From Bartonella grahamii ATCC 700132 (lineage in GTDB: Bacteria; Pseudomonadota; Alphaproteobacteria; Rhizobiales; Rhizobiaceae), in contig NZ_JACX01000011.1 in assembly GCF_000518085.1 (NCBI RefSeq), forward strand, positions 1 through 64,000: a stretch of 64,000 nt of DNA, given 5' to 3'. Shown here one piece after another: positions 47,790-57,670 of this stretch. Numbering within the stretch: the first letter of the stretch is position 1; each line of letters begins with the position of its first letter. Below the pieces are notes generated by a model. That model was not told where the DNA came from. It was given only the letters and a program-made list of their open reading frames with translations, and searched no databases. Made by a program: the position numbers and the translations under genes.

Positions 47790-48280
47790 AATGTTAGTTG
47801 TAGCATCTTAAGGGATGGGATAATGGTTGGCCAAGTGGGATAATGGTTTGGCTGGTGTTTTCCGTTGAGAGATGTTGTTGGTTTTGAGACTTGGTGCTGG
47901 TTTGTTGATAGGGGCTTATTGGTGCTGGTCTTATTGATGTTGGTGAGGTTGGCGATTGTGTTGATGTACGCAATGGCATTATGGTGGCATTACGGTTGTG
48001 TTAGCGGTGGCATGAGAGGTGTGGTTGGAGGGGTGACATATATGTTGGTGAATGGAATTTTTAGAAGGCACTGTTGGCGTGGCAGGGGGGGAGGGGTGCA
48101 CAATGATTTGTGTTAGCATTGGTGTTGGTGATTACGGTTGTTTTGGCAGGGGTTGTGGGGGGGGGGGAGAGATGGGGAGAACGGATGGTGTTGATTGTGA
48201 GGGATAAGAGAGCGGCTGTTTGCGGTTGTTTTGGCAAGTGGTACTGATGTGGAGGCGCTTGAGATAAAAGTGCACAACTC
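47790..48280 (+). other. G+T-rich stretch with an 11-base G run
   Basis: Over about 480 bases the plus strand is dominated by G and T (GGTTGG, GGTGTTGG, GGTGGCAT). It contains eleven consecutive G at 48157-48167, flanked by GGGG at 48149-48152 and 48174-48177. The ORFs here are products of the bias. It separates the lysis cassette from the YopJ-like genes. Confidence 0.7.
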
Positions 48281-48595
48281 TTAGAAAAAATCTACAGAAA
48301 GATGCGTGTGCTTTTATTTAACATCCAAAACTATAAAATATTTTATGTATTCAGCTTTCTATCTATTCAAATATAGATCATTGTTAAGAAGAGCTGTGGA
48401 ATTTTGATAAAATTTTAAAATCGACAGATTTTGATAGAACAGTCCTGTTTTGCCTTTTGTCTTTAAGAGGTCACGTTGCTTGTTGTTTGCATCTTTACCT
48501 GCTTACAAAGGGACAAGAAGATTTGCTAACAGCAATTTGCACCTCACCGTCAAGCAGCAGAGCCTCGTTCTTTATGGGTATGGAAAAAAACTCAA

Positions 48596-49525
48596 TTACA
48601 TCATCAAAGATTTGTATTCAGTGAGCCTTTTTTGGTGGGAGGAAACGGAAACAGTTTTTCCTTCTGTTGTTCTTAAGTTTTTTTCAAATCTCTCTCTCAG
48701 AGTTTCACCTTTTTTGTTTACTGTTTCATGTTCAGCATCCGGATTGGTTTTTAAATATTGTTCTAGACGTTTTCTTCCTTGCGCATGCTTGTATAAACTG
48801 ATGGGAAGATAGGAATCTAACTTTTCAGCAGATAAAGATGAATTGGGTTCACATAATACACCCTTAACATTATCTTTGTGCAATCTTGCTAATTTATCAG
48901 ATTCAAGATGAAGCTTTTTGGCGAGGCTTAAGCTAAACATCCCACATTCAGAAGAGCTTCGCTGAATATCCATTTCTGCCGTGGTAAAAGAATAAGGAGG
49001 CAGTTGAAGACATTGAAGGGTTTGATTTATTTTTATCCCTAGTTTGCAAGCAGTGATATTCTGAAATGTTGTAGGTTCAAGCATAATCAAAGAGATTTTG
49101 TCATCAACTTTTTGATAATCAAGGACTGCAAAGTGGATTTTACTTCCCGAATTTACTATAAATCGAGCAGATTTTGCGTCGCTCTCAACCACTTCCTTTA
49201 GTGCGTGCGAAAACTCTTCTGCTGTAAGAGCCAATTTGAGATTCATTTCTGGATATTTGCTGTTTGCTTTTTCTACGAGAGCCGGCATCAATCTAATATC
49301 TATATTTTCATAATAAGAGTTAATCCAACGGCCGGTGACGAGATCATCCTCTAAGTCTGTAATAATAGCTTTCAACTTTTCCTGACTCAAGGTGCTCTCT
49401 TCTTTTTGAGGAGCGTTGAGTTGTTCTAAACGGGCAATAAGGCTTTCTAAGGATTCATTTTCGATGTTACTTTCTGCTATTTGTGAGGCATGAGCGGCAG
49501 TATCTTTTGAATCTTGTGGCTTCAT
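48596..49525 (-). CDS. YopJ-family acetyltransferase homologue, copy A
   Basis: The 309-aa product carries the YopJ/Ulp1-like catalytic core: His131 in SKIHFAVLDYQ, Glu150 in SLIMLEPTTF and Cys194 in SSECGMFSLSLAKK. The spacings (19 and 44 residues) equal those of Yersinia YopJ (109, 128, 172). The family acetylates Ser/Thr/Lys of host kinases, activated by inositol hexakisphosphate. There is no signal peptide and no BID domain. CGGAGG before ATG sets the start. It is about 20 residues longer than YopJ at the C-terminus. Bartonella lacks the T3SS that exports family members elsewhere, so the delivery route is unknown. Confidence 0.88.
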   Translation of the reverse strand: MKPQDSKDTAAHASQIAESNIENESLESLIARLEQLNAPQKEESTLSQEKLKAIITDLEDDLVTGRWINSYYENIDIRLMPALVEKANSKYPEMNLKLALTAEEFSHALKEVVESDAKSARFIVNSGSKIHFAVLDYQKVDDKISLIMLEPTTFQNITACKLGIKINQTLQCLQLPPYSFTTAEMDIQRSSSECGMFSLSLAKKLHLESDKLARLHKDNVKGVLCEPNSSLSAEKLDSYLPISLYKHAQGRKRLEQYLKTNPDAEHETVNKKGETLRERFEKNLRTTEGKTVSVSSHQKRLTEYKSLMM

Positions 49526-49899
49526 AATATGAACCTCCGTGGTTATAATCGGGAGGCAATATTATTTTCTTATATTTTGACCAAATAATGTTTTGAAAAA
49601 GAATCTTTATCTCTTGAAGATTAAGGAAAAAATCATTTTTCGGCTGCTTTATAAGAAAGTACGGGTAGGTCTTTTCAAAACTTGCGTGTTTTATGTTTGT
49701 TCAAAGTCTTAAAATACGGGCTTTAAAATGGGCTGCTTTTAATAGAATACGATTGTTTTGCCTTTTGTTTGAAGAGGTAATTGCTCACTTTTTGCATTTT
49801 TACTTCTTTCAAAGGGAAAAGAAGATTTGCTAACAGCAACCCACACCTTACTGTCAAGCAGCATAACTTCATTCTTTATAGATATGAAAAAAGTCTTCA

Positions 49900-50880
49900 T
49901 TACATCATCAGAGATTTGTATTCCGTCGCTCTTTTTCTGTGCTGTGAAACAGAAACAGTTTTTGTCTCTGTTACACTTAAGCTTCTTTCAAACCTCTCGG
50001 TTAGAGTTTCTCCTTTTTTGTTTACTTTTTCATGTGCTGCTTCTGGATTGGCTTTTAGATATTCCCTAAGACGTCTTCTTCCTTGCACGTGTTTGTATAA
50101 ACGAGCTGGAAGATATGGATCTAACTTTTCAGCAGGTAAAGGCGTATCTGGTTCACATAACATGCCTTTAATATTATCTTTGTGCAGTCTTTTTAATTTA
50201 TCAGCTTCGAGATAAAGCTTTTTGGCAAGGCTTAAGCTGAACATCCCACATTCAGAGGAACTGCGTTGAATATCCATTTCTGCCATGGCAAAATGAATGT
50301 TAGGCAATTGGTGATCTTCAATGGATTGTCGCGTTCTTAATGCAAGTAAGGCGGGGAGCGTGTCACGCAGTGAGGTAGGTTCTAAAAAGATCAAAGATGT
50401 TTTGTCTTCTATAGTTTGATGATCAACGACCGCAAAATGGATTCCCCTATCATGCGCATTAACAATCAGCCTGGAAGATTTTATGCCGTTTTCGAGCGTT
50501 TCTTTAAGCGCAAGGGCAAAGCCGTCAGGGGGCGTCGCAAGTTTAAGATTCATCTCTGGATATTTACGATTTGCTTGATCTACCAAGGCTGGCATCATAT
50601 AAAGATCTAAAATATCATAATAATTTTTTATCCAACTTCCATCGGCATTATGCTGTTCTAAACCAGCAACAATATCTTTTAATTCCGCACGATTAAAAGG
50701 AGTATTTCTAATTTTTTCGATGTTGAGCCGTTCTAAATGTGAAGCAAGATTGTCTAGTGATGCATTTGCACGCGCTCCTTCGGGTGTCTTCGCAGCTTTT
50801 TGTGCGCTTGCTTCTTCAGGTGCGCTTGTACTTTCGGGTATTTGTGAGGAATGAGGGGGGGAAGAATCTTGTGGCTTCAT
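49900..50880 (-). CDS. YopJ-family acetyltransferase homologue, copy B
   Basis: The 326-aa product, starting at ATG 50880 after TATGGAGGC, is a diverged paralogue of the neighbour. The triad is conserved: His148 in GIHFAVVDHQ, Glu167 in SLIFLEPTSL and Cys211 in SSECGMFSLS, with the same 19 and 44 spacing. The N-terminus is different, with an extra Ala/Pro/Glu-rich region (about residues 16-40), and the segment between Glu and Cys has changed (TLPALLALRTRQSIEDHQLP). The C-terminal 80 residues are close to copy A. Both copies look intact. Confidence 0.88.
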   Translation of the reverse strand: MKPQDSSPPHSSQIPESTSAPEEASAQKAAKTPEGARANASLDNLASHLERLNIEKIRNTPFNRAELKDIVAGLEQHNADGSWIKNYYDILDLYMMPALVDQANRKYPEMNLKLATPPDGFALALKETLENGIKSSRLIVNAHDRGIHFAVVDHQTIEDKTSLIFLEPTSLRDTLPALLALRTRQSIEDHQLPNIHFAMAEMDIQRSSSECGMFSLSLAKKLYLEADKLKRLHKDNIKGMLCEPDTPLPAEKLDPYLPARLYKHVQGRRRLREYLKANPEAAHEKVNKKGETLTERFERSLSVTETKTVSVSQHRKRATEYKSLMM

Positions 50881-50975
50881 GATATTAGCCTCCATATTAA
50901 TAATCAATGGACGACATTATTTTCTTCAACTTTGGCTAAACAATGTTTTGAAAGAGAGCTTTTGCATTTTGAAAG

Positions 50976-52371
50976 ATGAGGCGATGAGAGCATATTGTTG
51001 TCGTTTTCATATTATTATTCGTATATTGCTCATCATTTCTGTGAATGTATTGTATCGATATTTTTATTGGGGTATTTTGTTAGAGCGTTTTATTGGGAGC
51101 CCTTATTGGATACTGCTTGTTTTGAAAATCTCAAAATTATAGGGCTGTTGGTGATGCAAATTGAATGATGCAGAAGAAAAATAATCAGAGAAAGACGAAA
51201 GATACCTTCAAACAGGAGGCTTCTGAAGATTGTCGCGAAACACACTGTTTGACAACAGTCTATAATAACTCAAACATTTGATGATGAAATCTGGGCGCAA
51301 AAAACCCCTTACCGCACCCATTATTAAATACGATTTTTCATATTCTGTCAACAGCGAAACGATTATTTTTTCCTTTTTTATTGTGGCAACAAATCTACAG
51401 AAAAAAGCTCATTCATTAGCTATGCAGCAAAATATGTTGTTTTAATGGGAAAGTTTTTGATGTGGCAAAAAACATTTTCTCCTTTGAGAAAAGAGGGAGC
51501 AAGGTGAAGGGAGAGGAGAGAGTTGTGGTTTTGAAATCCGTGGTATTTTATTGATGGAATTGGGAAGGCGGTGGTTGGCAGGTGTTGCGGGAGTAAAGCG
51601 TAGGTGTTGGCGATTGGGGCTGTGCTGTCTGTCATATTAGCGGTGGCGTGATGAGTGGATGGTTACCGGTACAGTTGTTGATGAGGGAGGAGATTGTTGG
51701 TGGGGGCTTTTTCTTTCGTTTAAGGGATGATGCTTTTAATTTTGTAAAAAATCAATGGGGTGTCTTAATGATGAGCTATTGATTTATAATGATGTTTTAG
51801 TCGTTATTGATCTTGAATGAGAAATCCAGATTATGCTGCAATCAAAGCCATGTCTCTTGTTCGTCATAAGATCAGAAGAGCTGTATAGAATTGTACAAAA
51901 AAAGATGCACAATGACTATAATGAATTGTCTCAAGGGCTAAGGATATCGCGATATTGGGGGAAAAGTGGATGATGAGGGCGGTTTGTTACAATGGGAGGT
52001 GATGGGGAGGTGATGGGGAAAATGTTGCTGTTTGAAGAGGGGGCAATATTTATCTTGCCTATGTCGTGAAATATGCTGTGAATTATTGTCCTTTGAGGCA
52101 TGGGTAGATATATAGTTGAGGTATGGTGATAAGTCTCTTTGACAGGTTGAAGCGTTTTTTAAAGGGCGTGGTGGATATTTTAAAGCTTGTTTGTTGCGTG
52201 CTTTAAGCTCGTCAATCCCATGGAATTCTATGAAAGGCAAGTCCAGTGGGTCTCAAGTGTAACTTGCCAAGAAGGATTGTCTCTTTACAACGGAGCTGGT
52301 TACAAAGAGGCATGTTACAAAGGGGATTTTGGAATCTTTATCCTGTGAGGGAGAGAAAACGATGGGTGTTT
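50976..52371. other. Gene-free region with G-rich part
   Basis: No gene is supported in 1.4 kb. The 51480-51720 part is G+T-rich with AAGGCGGTGGTTGGCAGGTG and similar runs. Around 52220-52360 a block ending GGAATCTTTATCCTGTGAGG resembles 38060-38160 and 54690-54800. Confidence 0.45.
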
Positions 52372-52953
52372 TTAGCTAATGCTCTTTTTGCTAGAACAGT
52401 CAAAATGTTTATAAAGGGCATCAAGAATAATACGCAACGAACCAACAAGATTAGGCAGCGGTTGATCTTCTATAACAAGATATTGTAATGCCGCATGAAA
52501 GTTGTGTTGACGATGTAAATATTGCGCTTCTTTAATCGCTTCTTGCATATCTTCATAGTGTTCCGTCGCTCTTTGAACCCATTGCTTTTTTGTTTTCTCA
52601 TCTGATGCGCTGTGCGTAAAACCATCATAATAGCCGTTTGGTAAGCCTTTTGCACATAAATAGTCGTTTCTGATTTGCAAGTATCGTTGCGCCGTATCAT
52701 ATTGCTCTTTACTGATGCCTGATGAATCCCCTTTATAGCCAAGCAAACAAAGACGCCCAATATAGGTTCCGACAAGCGGATTTTTCGCTTCTTCGAGGCT
52801 TAAACCAAAGTGTTTTGCACGCATTTCAATCGCAGATTGAAGCGCAGATTCGCTGGGGCTTTGGGCACGTGAAATACGGCCATTGGGCTCTCTGAGTTTG
52901 CCTGTTATTCTCGGTCTACCGCGTTTTTTACGTATTTTCATGAACTTAACCAT
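52372..52953 (-). CDS. Phage or GTA packaging-type protein (terminase small subunit-like)
   Basis: The 193-aa soluble product starts with a basic AT-hook-like segment (KKRGRPRITGKLREPNGR) and continues SALQSAIEMRAKHFGLSLEE and GTYIGRLCLLGYKGDSSGIS, then KEQYDTAQRYLQIRNDYLCA. This pattern occurs in Rhizobiales prophages and gene-transfer agents just before the terminase large subunit, where it is thought to act as a small subunit. Here it is alone: no terminase, portal or capsid gene follows within the window. The family assignment is from memory of the pattern. Confidence 0.6.
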   Translation of the reverse strand: MVKFMKIRKKRGRPRITGKLREPNGRISRAQSPSESALQSAIEMRAKHFGLSLEEAKNPLVGTYIGRLCLLGYKGDSSGISKEQYDTAQRYLQIRNDYLCAKGLPNGYYDGFTHSASDEKTKKQWVQRATEHYEDMQEAIKEAQYLHRQHNFHAALQYLVIEDQPLPNLVGSLRIILDALYKHFDCSSKKSIS

Positions 52954-53007
52954 TTAAATGAAAAATAAACTGTCTGTTGATGGGGGACAGTGATGTAAAA
53001 AGCACTT

Positions 53008-53058
53008 TGAGCAAATACTGGGGGAGGGAGCAAATACTGGGTGGGCAAATACTGGGGG
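53008..53058 (+). repeat. Short tandem repeat, three units
   Basis: GAGCAAATACTGGGGGAGG, GAGCAAATACTGGGTGG and GCAAATACTGGGGG follow one another, an imperfect 14-19 base repeat upstream of the phage-type gene on the opposite strand. Confidence 0.85.
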
Positions 53059-53155
53059 AATATGAGCTGTTGCAGATCAAAGGAGAAACGGATACTAAAG
53101 GCGTCTTTCAGCACAAAGAACAGCAACGGGGTGGGGCGAAAAAATCATCTTTAAG

Positions 53156-53320
53156 GTGTTTCTTGTCATTTTTATCTTACCCCTACCAGTCTTATTTTTC
53201 GCCCCTATCATGCTTATTTTTTCATGGATAGCGGATTATTTGCTCTCTAAAGATTTCTCAACTGCTCTAGAACAGTTGAAAAGAAACTTTTGTCACATGC
53301 GAATAAATAAACAAGAATGA
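53156..53320 (+). pseudogene. Remnant of a module B membrane protein
   Basis: From GTG 53156 a 54-codon frame encodes one hydrophobic helix (FLVIFILPLPVLFFAPIMLI) followed by a charged helix (STALEQLKRNFCHMRINKQE), the same order as the C-terminal half of the module B proteins in the array at 55169-62181. The first helix of the module is missing. It shows that the array once reached further left. Confidence 0.45.
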
Positions 53321-54154
53321 TGTTTTATGGGTATGGCGTCATCTTTCTAATAGGAAGTCTTTTCTAATAGGATTATTTGCCTTCTTTCTCATGAGCGCTT
53401 TGTGGAAACTTTTCAGTTTCACCTTTGAAAAGTCATTGTTTTTAGTGGGGTTTTATCATTCGGGGGGCCTTGTTATCGGGAGGCATATTGGGGGTTTCTT
53501 ATTGGGCGCTGTACCAAGATACCTGATATAGATCAGACTGCTAACATACCTTTATCTTTTATAGAGGATTTTATCTTTTTTTTTGAGCGATACAGAGCTT
53601 AAAAAAACAAACTTTTCAATGTTCTTATAATAGCATAAGATCCTTATCTTTTCAAGTAAAATATGGTTCATCAGTTCAAAATAATAAAATAAACTGTGAA
53701 GGATCAAGCGATTTAGAGTTATCGTTTATAGAGGATATTTTTGTTTTTGCTGTTTTAATGGATTTCATCATAAAAAAGGGAGGTGGTCACTTAAAATGGT
53801 TAAATGACGGGATGCAATATCCAAAGAAGCTTTATAAGCGGCAGGTAACTTGATAAAAGAGGCGTTTATTAAGAGATGCTTTTATAAAGGTGGGGGCTAT
53901 GAGGTGTAAGACATTTCTTTTTTAATTTTAAAATAGGGACTTTTTTAATCAAGAAATTTTAAAATGAGAATTGAAAAACTTCAAAGCTGCTGTAGGCGCA
54001 TTTTAGATAATCGGTTGTTTGGTTTGGTCTGTGGGGCGTGCTTATTGCTTCACGCTTTTGTTTATCGCGTTCTTGTTTATCATATTCTGGGGGCACATCT
54101 CTTACGTCATACACAATGCCTCAAACGGAATATACTTATTGCGGCATATTCACG
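53321..54154. other. Gene-poor region before the membrane protein array
   Basis: Only short ORFs without ribosome binding sites are present. Hydrophobic scraps at 53340-53520 (CTTTCTCATGAGCGCTTTGTGG region) may be more traces of array genes. I cannot support any gene. Confidence 0.4.
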
Positions 54155-54510
54155 CGCTTGTTTTTAAGAGACATCTTTTACATGTGCTCGAGCCCATTTC
54201 ACGACGGTGGCTCAAGAAGGGTATCATGGTAAAGCTTTCATGATAATATAAAATCCCATGATAATATAACTTTATTAAGTATCATCATTTTTAGGCTTCA
54301 TAAAAGCGTAAGCTGGTATCATCGCATGACTTTGCCAATTCCCAATATGTATTACAAGCTCTTGGCATTTGAGACGGTTTATAAGAGGCATTTTCATTGT
54401 ACAATTTCACTCCGCATGGCTCCCCCACTTTTTACGTACAAGCAAATAATTTTGATTGATTCAACAGGGAGTAGATTTGAAATGAGAGAATCTTACAGCA
54501 TTTAGGATGT
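54155..54510 (+). repeat. Dispersed intergenic repeat, copy 5
   Basis: Landmarks in order: TTTTTAAGAGACATCTTTTA, CCCATTTCACGACGG, GTATCATGGTAAAGC, TTTAGGCTTCATAAAAGCG, AAGCTGGTATCATCGCATG, ATTACAAGCTCTTGGCATTT, GAGACGGTTTATAAGAGGC, TTTTGATTGATTCAACAGG and GAGAGAATCTTACAGCATTT. Same orientation as the other four. Confidence 0.8.
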
Positions 54511-55168
54511 GTTGATTATTAAGATACAAAGCGCTTGTGAAAATGTTTTTTATCTTGTTATGCCATAAAATACTGTCATTTGAGGCGGGGATAGGAAGGC
54601 TTATGAGGCATTACAACGTTTGACGCATATAAGTGTTAAAAATTAGGTGCCAATGTTAAGGAATAATTTGTGTTAAGGGAGGTGTTGTTCGTAGAGCGCT
54701 TTATGCAAGTGGAGCCCATAAAGTGCTCAGCAGGTAGAGTGCACTTAAGAGCAATGGGATTGTTTACAAACTGAGGTGGGTTTTAAAATCTTTATTCTTT
54801 GAGGCGAGCAAGGAATATCATTATCCTTTGCTTCATATATACTCGGCTTCATTTAAGCGGTGAAAACACTGTCGTTTATGGTGGGTATGTCAGTTTTCCA
54901 CATGGGATGTTTTTTAGATTAAATATTTGTTGGATTTTTGTAAAACGGTGTCCTTTAGGGTTTATGTGATCGATAAAGAGAGGGAAAGGGGTGTTTGGGC
55001 TTGTAAGCGCGTCATGTATAAGCGCGTATAGGGACTAAGTGAATAAAATATTTAGAAGGGATTATAGTGCTTGCTTTACTCTGAGAAGAGTGCTAAGCGA
55101 ATTTGTCGCGCTGGTGGCGTGCTATCAAATTTGAAGAGTGGGAATTTTAAAAGTGGGGGAGTATCCGT

Positions 55169-55687
55169 ATGATCGAAGATAAATCACAACAGCAATCTGC
55201 CCATGAGGGAGATAAGGCTTTTGTATCGCAGCCAGTGTTGGATCAATCGGCAACTTTCAAAAAATTGACGGCTCTCTCAACAAGCGATTATATCATCATT
55301 TGTTGTTTGGCTATCCTCTTGTTGGTGCTTTTTGTCGCAACTGTTTATATGGATCCTCTGGATTTTTTTCACATTATGTCCAAAGAACAGTTCCAAGCAC
55401 TGGGACAAATGAAACAAGAAAGTTTTCAGGAAATAATTCAGGAGAGCCTTGCACATCCTTTTAAAAATCCTATCATTGAGCATTTGCTTGATGCGGGGTG
55501 GAATAGTGTTTGGGCTTTTTTATGTTTCTTACCGCAAATGATTTTTGGCGTTCTTTTTGGTTTTTGTCCGCTCTTTGTTGTCTTTAACATCGTATTTAAA
55601 CGGGATGTGAAGGAAATGATGAAGCTGTGGGAAACCTTGCCAGAGCAGCAACAGCTAGACAACCAATCTCTTAACAGAAGACTATAG
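55169..55687 (+). CDS. Array membrane protein 1 (module B)
   Basis: The 172-aa product has a polar N-terminus, two membrane helices (about residues 45-63, YIIICCLAILLLVLFVA, and 115-142, AFLCFLPQMIFGVLFGFCPL) and a charged end (KRDVKEMMKLWETLPEQQQL). The motif ALSTSDY before helix 1 fits the FSxKDY signature shared by the array. The loop between helices is longer than in other members. GTGGGGGAG is upstream of the ATG. The family is not recognised. Confidence 0.7.
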   Translation: MIEDKSQQQSAHEGDKAFVSQPVLDQSATFKKLTALSTSDYIIICCLAILLLVLFVATVYMDPLDFFHIMSKEQFQALGQMKQESFQEIIQESLAHPFKNPIIEHLLDAGWNSVWAFLCFLPQMIFGVLFGFCPLFVVFNIVFKRDVKEMMKLWETLPEQQQLDNQSLNRRL

Positions 55688-55696
55688 GAGGGGAAA

Positions 55697-56248
55697 GTGA
55701 CCGCTTCTTTAATCATTGGAATGTTGATTGCCGTAGGGACGGCAATTTTTATTTGTTCTGCAATTTTTATGGTATTCCTTTCTACCATGGTGACAATCGT
55801 TGCACTTTATTATTCTTTAATAAAACGGACAATCTTGTTATTGGCGACGCAGCGAAAATTAAAAAAGGGTGCAGCGCAGAATTTGAGGCATAATCAGGCA
55901 GAGGGTAGAGGACAGAATACAGTTCTTGCAACACAGTTCAGTGCCTTTTCTTTTCAAGAATCTTTGCTTCTCTCAAAAAAAGATTGTTTTATGATCTTTT
56001 TTATCGCTTTCGTTATGGTTGCACTTTGTACAGGTGTTGTCGTTTTTTTAGCGTTTCTTCCAAAATCTGCAATTTTTTTGCACAATTACGTGCCTATGAT
56101 AGTGCTTCACATTATTGATTTTGTCATGCGACTGCTGTTTTGGGTCTGGACATGTATTGTTGTTTCTTTACCTGTCATTTTAATTCTCCATAGTTTCCTT
56201 CAGTATGGCGTGAAAAAAACAGCAAAGAGATTAGAAACATTTGTTTGA
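55697..56248 (+). CDS. Array membrane protein 2 (modules A+B)
   Basis: A GTG start is preceded by AGGAGGGGAAA. The 183-aa product joins module A (membrane helix at about 8-38, then YYSLIKRTILLLATQRKLKK) to module B (QESLLLSKKDCFMIFFIAF, helices at about 98-118 and 132-160, tail YGVKKTAKRLETF). The junction is an Asn/Gln-rich linker. It starts 9 bases after protein 1. Confidence 0.7.
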   Translation: MTASLIIGMLIAVGTAIFICSAIFMVFLSTMVTIVALYYSLIKRTILLLATQRKLKKGAAQNLRHNQAEGRGQNTVLATQFSAFSFQESLLLSKKDCFMIFFIAFVMVALCTGVVVFLAFLPKSAIFLHNYVPMIVLHIIDFVMRLLFWVWTCIVVSLPVILILHSFLQYGVKKTAKRLETFV

Positions 56249-56303
56249 AGAGAATAAAAATGATAATTTCACATCAATACGATAGGGAAAAAAAGGGAGC
56301 ATT

Positions 56304-56861
56304 ATGATGCAGCATTTGGCTTTTTTAGGGTTCGTTATCATTGCCATTTTAATGGTTATGGTCGTTGTTAGGTTTCCTTACCTGTTGATCAAACATATCA
56401 GGTTATCTTTTAAACTCGCTCAAGACTTGAAAAAGAGTACGACGCAACAAAAGCAAGCTGTACAACAATTGCGCAATGATCGGGGAGAAATGAAAAGACA
56501 CAATCTCGTATTTAAGACCCTTGATGCGAAAATGCGTTTTCTTAACGTCAAAGAAGCTCTGCCCTTTTCTTCAAAAGAATGTAAAATAATCTTTTTTATC
56601 CTTATTCTCTTTTCTGTTTTGCAATCTGCTTGCTCTATCGCAAATTTTGTATGGTGGAAAAATGATAGCGTTGCCTTTATTATGCAGCTGTTGAGCCTTA
56701 TATGGTTAGGGGTTCTTCTCTTTTCTCCGATCATTGGGATCATGTGCATGCAGTTAACGAGAAAATTGAACAAAATGCTTCAACAATTGGAAGAAGCGAT
56801 ACCACAACGCGATCAGGCAATGCGTATGCAGAATGTGGAAGGGGGACAAAATGACGAGTAG
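56304..56861 (+). CDS. Array membrane protein 3 (modules A+B)
   Basis: A 185-aa protein. Module A: helix at about 6-28 and a long Lys/Gln-rich helix (KLAQDLKKSTTQQKQAVQQL). Module B: KEALPFSSKECKIIFFILIL, second helix at about 135-155 and tail TRKLNKMLQQLEEAIPQRDQ. The module A lacks the usual YYSxIKRxRL motif but keeps a basic IKHIRLSF at the same place. The stop overlaps the next start. Confidence 0.7.
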   Translation: MMQHLAFLGFVIIAILMVMVVVRFPYLLIKHIRLSFKLAQDLKKSTTQQKQAVQQLRNDRGEMKRHNLVFKTLDAKMRFLNVKEALPFSSKECKIIFFILILFSVLQSACSIANFVWWKNDSVAFIMQLLSLIWLGVLLFSPIIGIMCMQLTRKLNKMLQQLEEAIPQRDQAMRMQNVEGGQNDE

Positions 56862-57048
56862 TCTTATAACATTAATAGCCATTTCTTTTCTGTTCTTTAC
56901 GCTCTTAAGTGTTTTAATATGGGCACCGGTCGTTGTCATTTATTACCTGTTTATCAAGCGTGCGCGGCTTTATTGTCGCGTGAAAAAGGAACTGAAATGC
57001 GTGCTGAATGAACGCGATATCGCCTTAAAACAGATCTCTCAAAAATAA
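56851..57048 (+). CDS. Array membrane protein 4 (module A alone)
   Basis: The 65-aa product is module A by itself: one long hydrophobic helix (about 4-32) followed by YYLFIKRARLYCRVKKELKC and a short end. The ATG lies inside the 3' end of gene 3 after GAAGGGGGACAAA, an 11-base overlap, so it is translationally coupled. Its helix and basic motif closely match the N-terminus of the 386-aa protein at 59773. Confidence 0.65.
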   Translation: MTSSLITLIAISFLFFTLLSVLIWAPVVVIYYLFIKRARLYCRVKKELKCVLNERDIALKQISQK

Positions 57049-57059
57049 AAAGCAGCAGA

Positions 57060-57377
57060 ATGTTTGATAAAAAACAGCTTTCTCTTGTTTGGCAAGACTA
57101 TAAAAAAATATTCTATCTTTCTACAGTCATGGCGACTGCTCCAATAGTTATAACTACTGTCGTTCAGATATGGAGAGAAAGGGACTTTGTTTCTCTTGTC
57201 GTATTCGAGCCGCTGGCATGGATGCTTGCCTGTACTTTTTTATTCTTACCGATTGTTTTTATTATGCGTTTTATCGTGACCCGTCGGTTGAAGAAAATGA
57301 TACGGCAATTAGAAGAAGAGGTTGAGCAGAAAAAAGCTCCAGTTATATTATACGATGTGAGCGAGGGGAAAAAGTGA
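57060..57377 (+). CDS. Array membrane protein 5 (module B alone)
   Basis: The 105-aa product: SLVWQDYKKIFYLSTVM opens helix 1 (about 18-38), helix 2 is at about 53-75, and the tail is VTRRLKKMIRQLEEEVEQKK. The combination of a basic RRLKKxIxQLEE tail after helix 2 is the most constant feature of module B. It follows gene 4 by 11 bases. Confidence 0.65.
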   Translation: MFDKKQLSLVWQDYKKIFYLSTVMATAPIVITTVVQIWRERDFVSLVVFEPLAWMLACTFLFLPIVFIMRFIVTRRLKKMIRQLEEEVEQKKAPVILYDVSEGKK

Positions 57378-57670
57378 AGAGATGCTTTTGTTGCCATAAG
57401 CCTTGCGTTTGACTTGTTCATTAAGGAGCATGGGGTGCGCTTCTCGTTTTATGCTTTTTTATATTTGTGCTGTGTTTTTGAAAAGAATTGAGGCTCTCGC
57501 TTGATTGGGTTTTTTGCTTGCGTGAGGCTTTTGCTTGCGTGGGGCTTTTGTTTGAGCGGTGAGGGGGAAAGCGAAGAGAGGCTTTTATTGTTTTTGGGCT
57601 TCATTTGCTGTTGGTGTTTTCTTAAAGAGAGAAAATCTTGTAACTTATTTTCTTTATCAAGTATAAAAAT

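Larger units (their letters stand above)
48430..50975. repeat. Tandem duplication of the YopJ-like gene with flanks
   Basis: Two units of about 1.2 kb (about 48430-49620 and 49740-50975) lie head to tail. They share downstream DNA (GACAAGAAGATTTGCTAACA and GAAAAGAAGATTTGCTAACA), coding sequence and upstream DNA (TATTATTTTCTTATATTTTG and CATTATTTTCTTCAACTTTG; AATGTTTTGAAA in both). The duplicated unit therefore included promoter and 3' region. Confidence 0.85.

Noticed and set aside
47865-48116. 83-codon plus-strand ORF in the G+T-rich tract
   Set aside because: Gly/Val/Leu/Trp-rich product of base bias, no start signal.
53964-54243. Three overlapping plus-strand ORFs of 64-74 codons
   Set aside because: They run into dispersed repeat copy 5 and are not conserved in the other copies.
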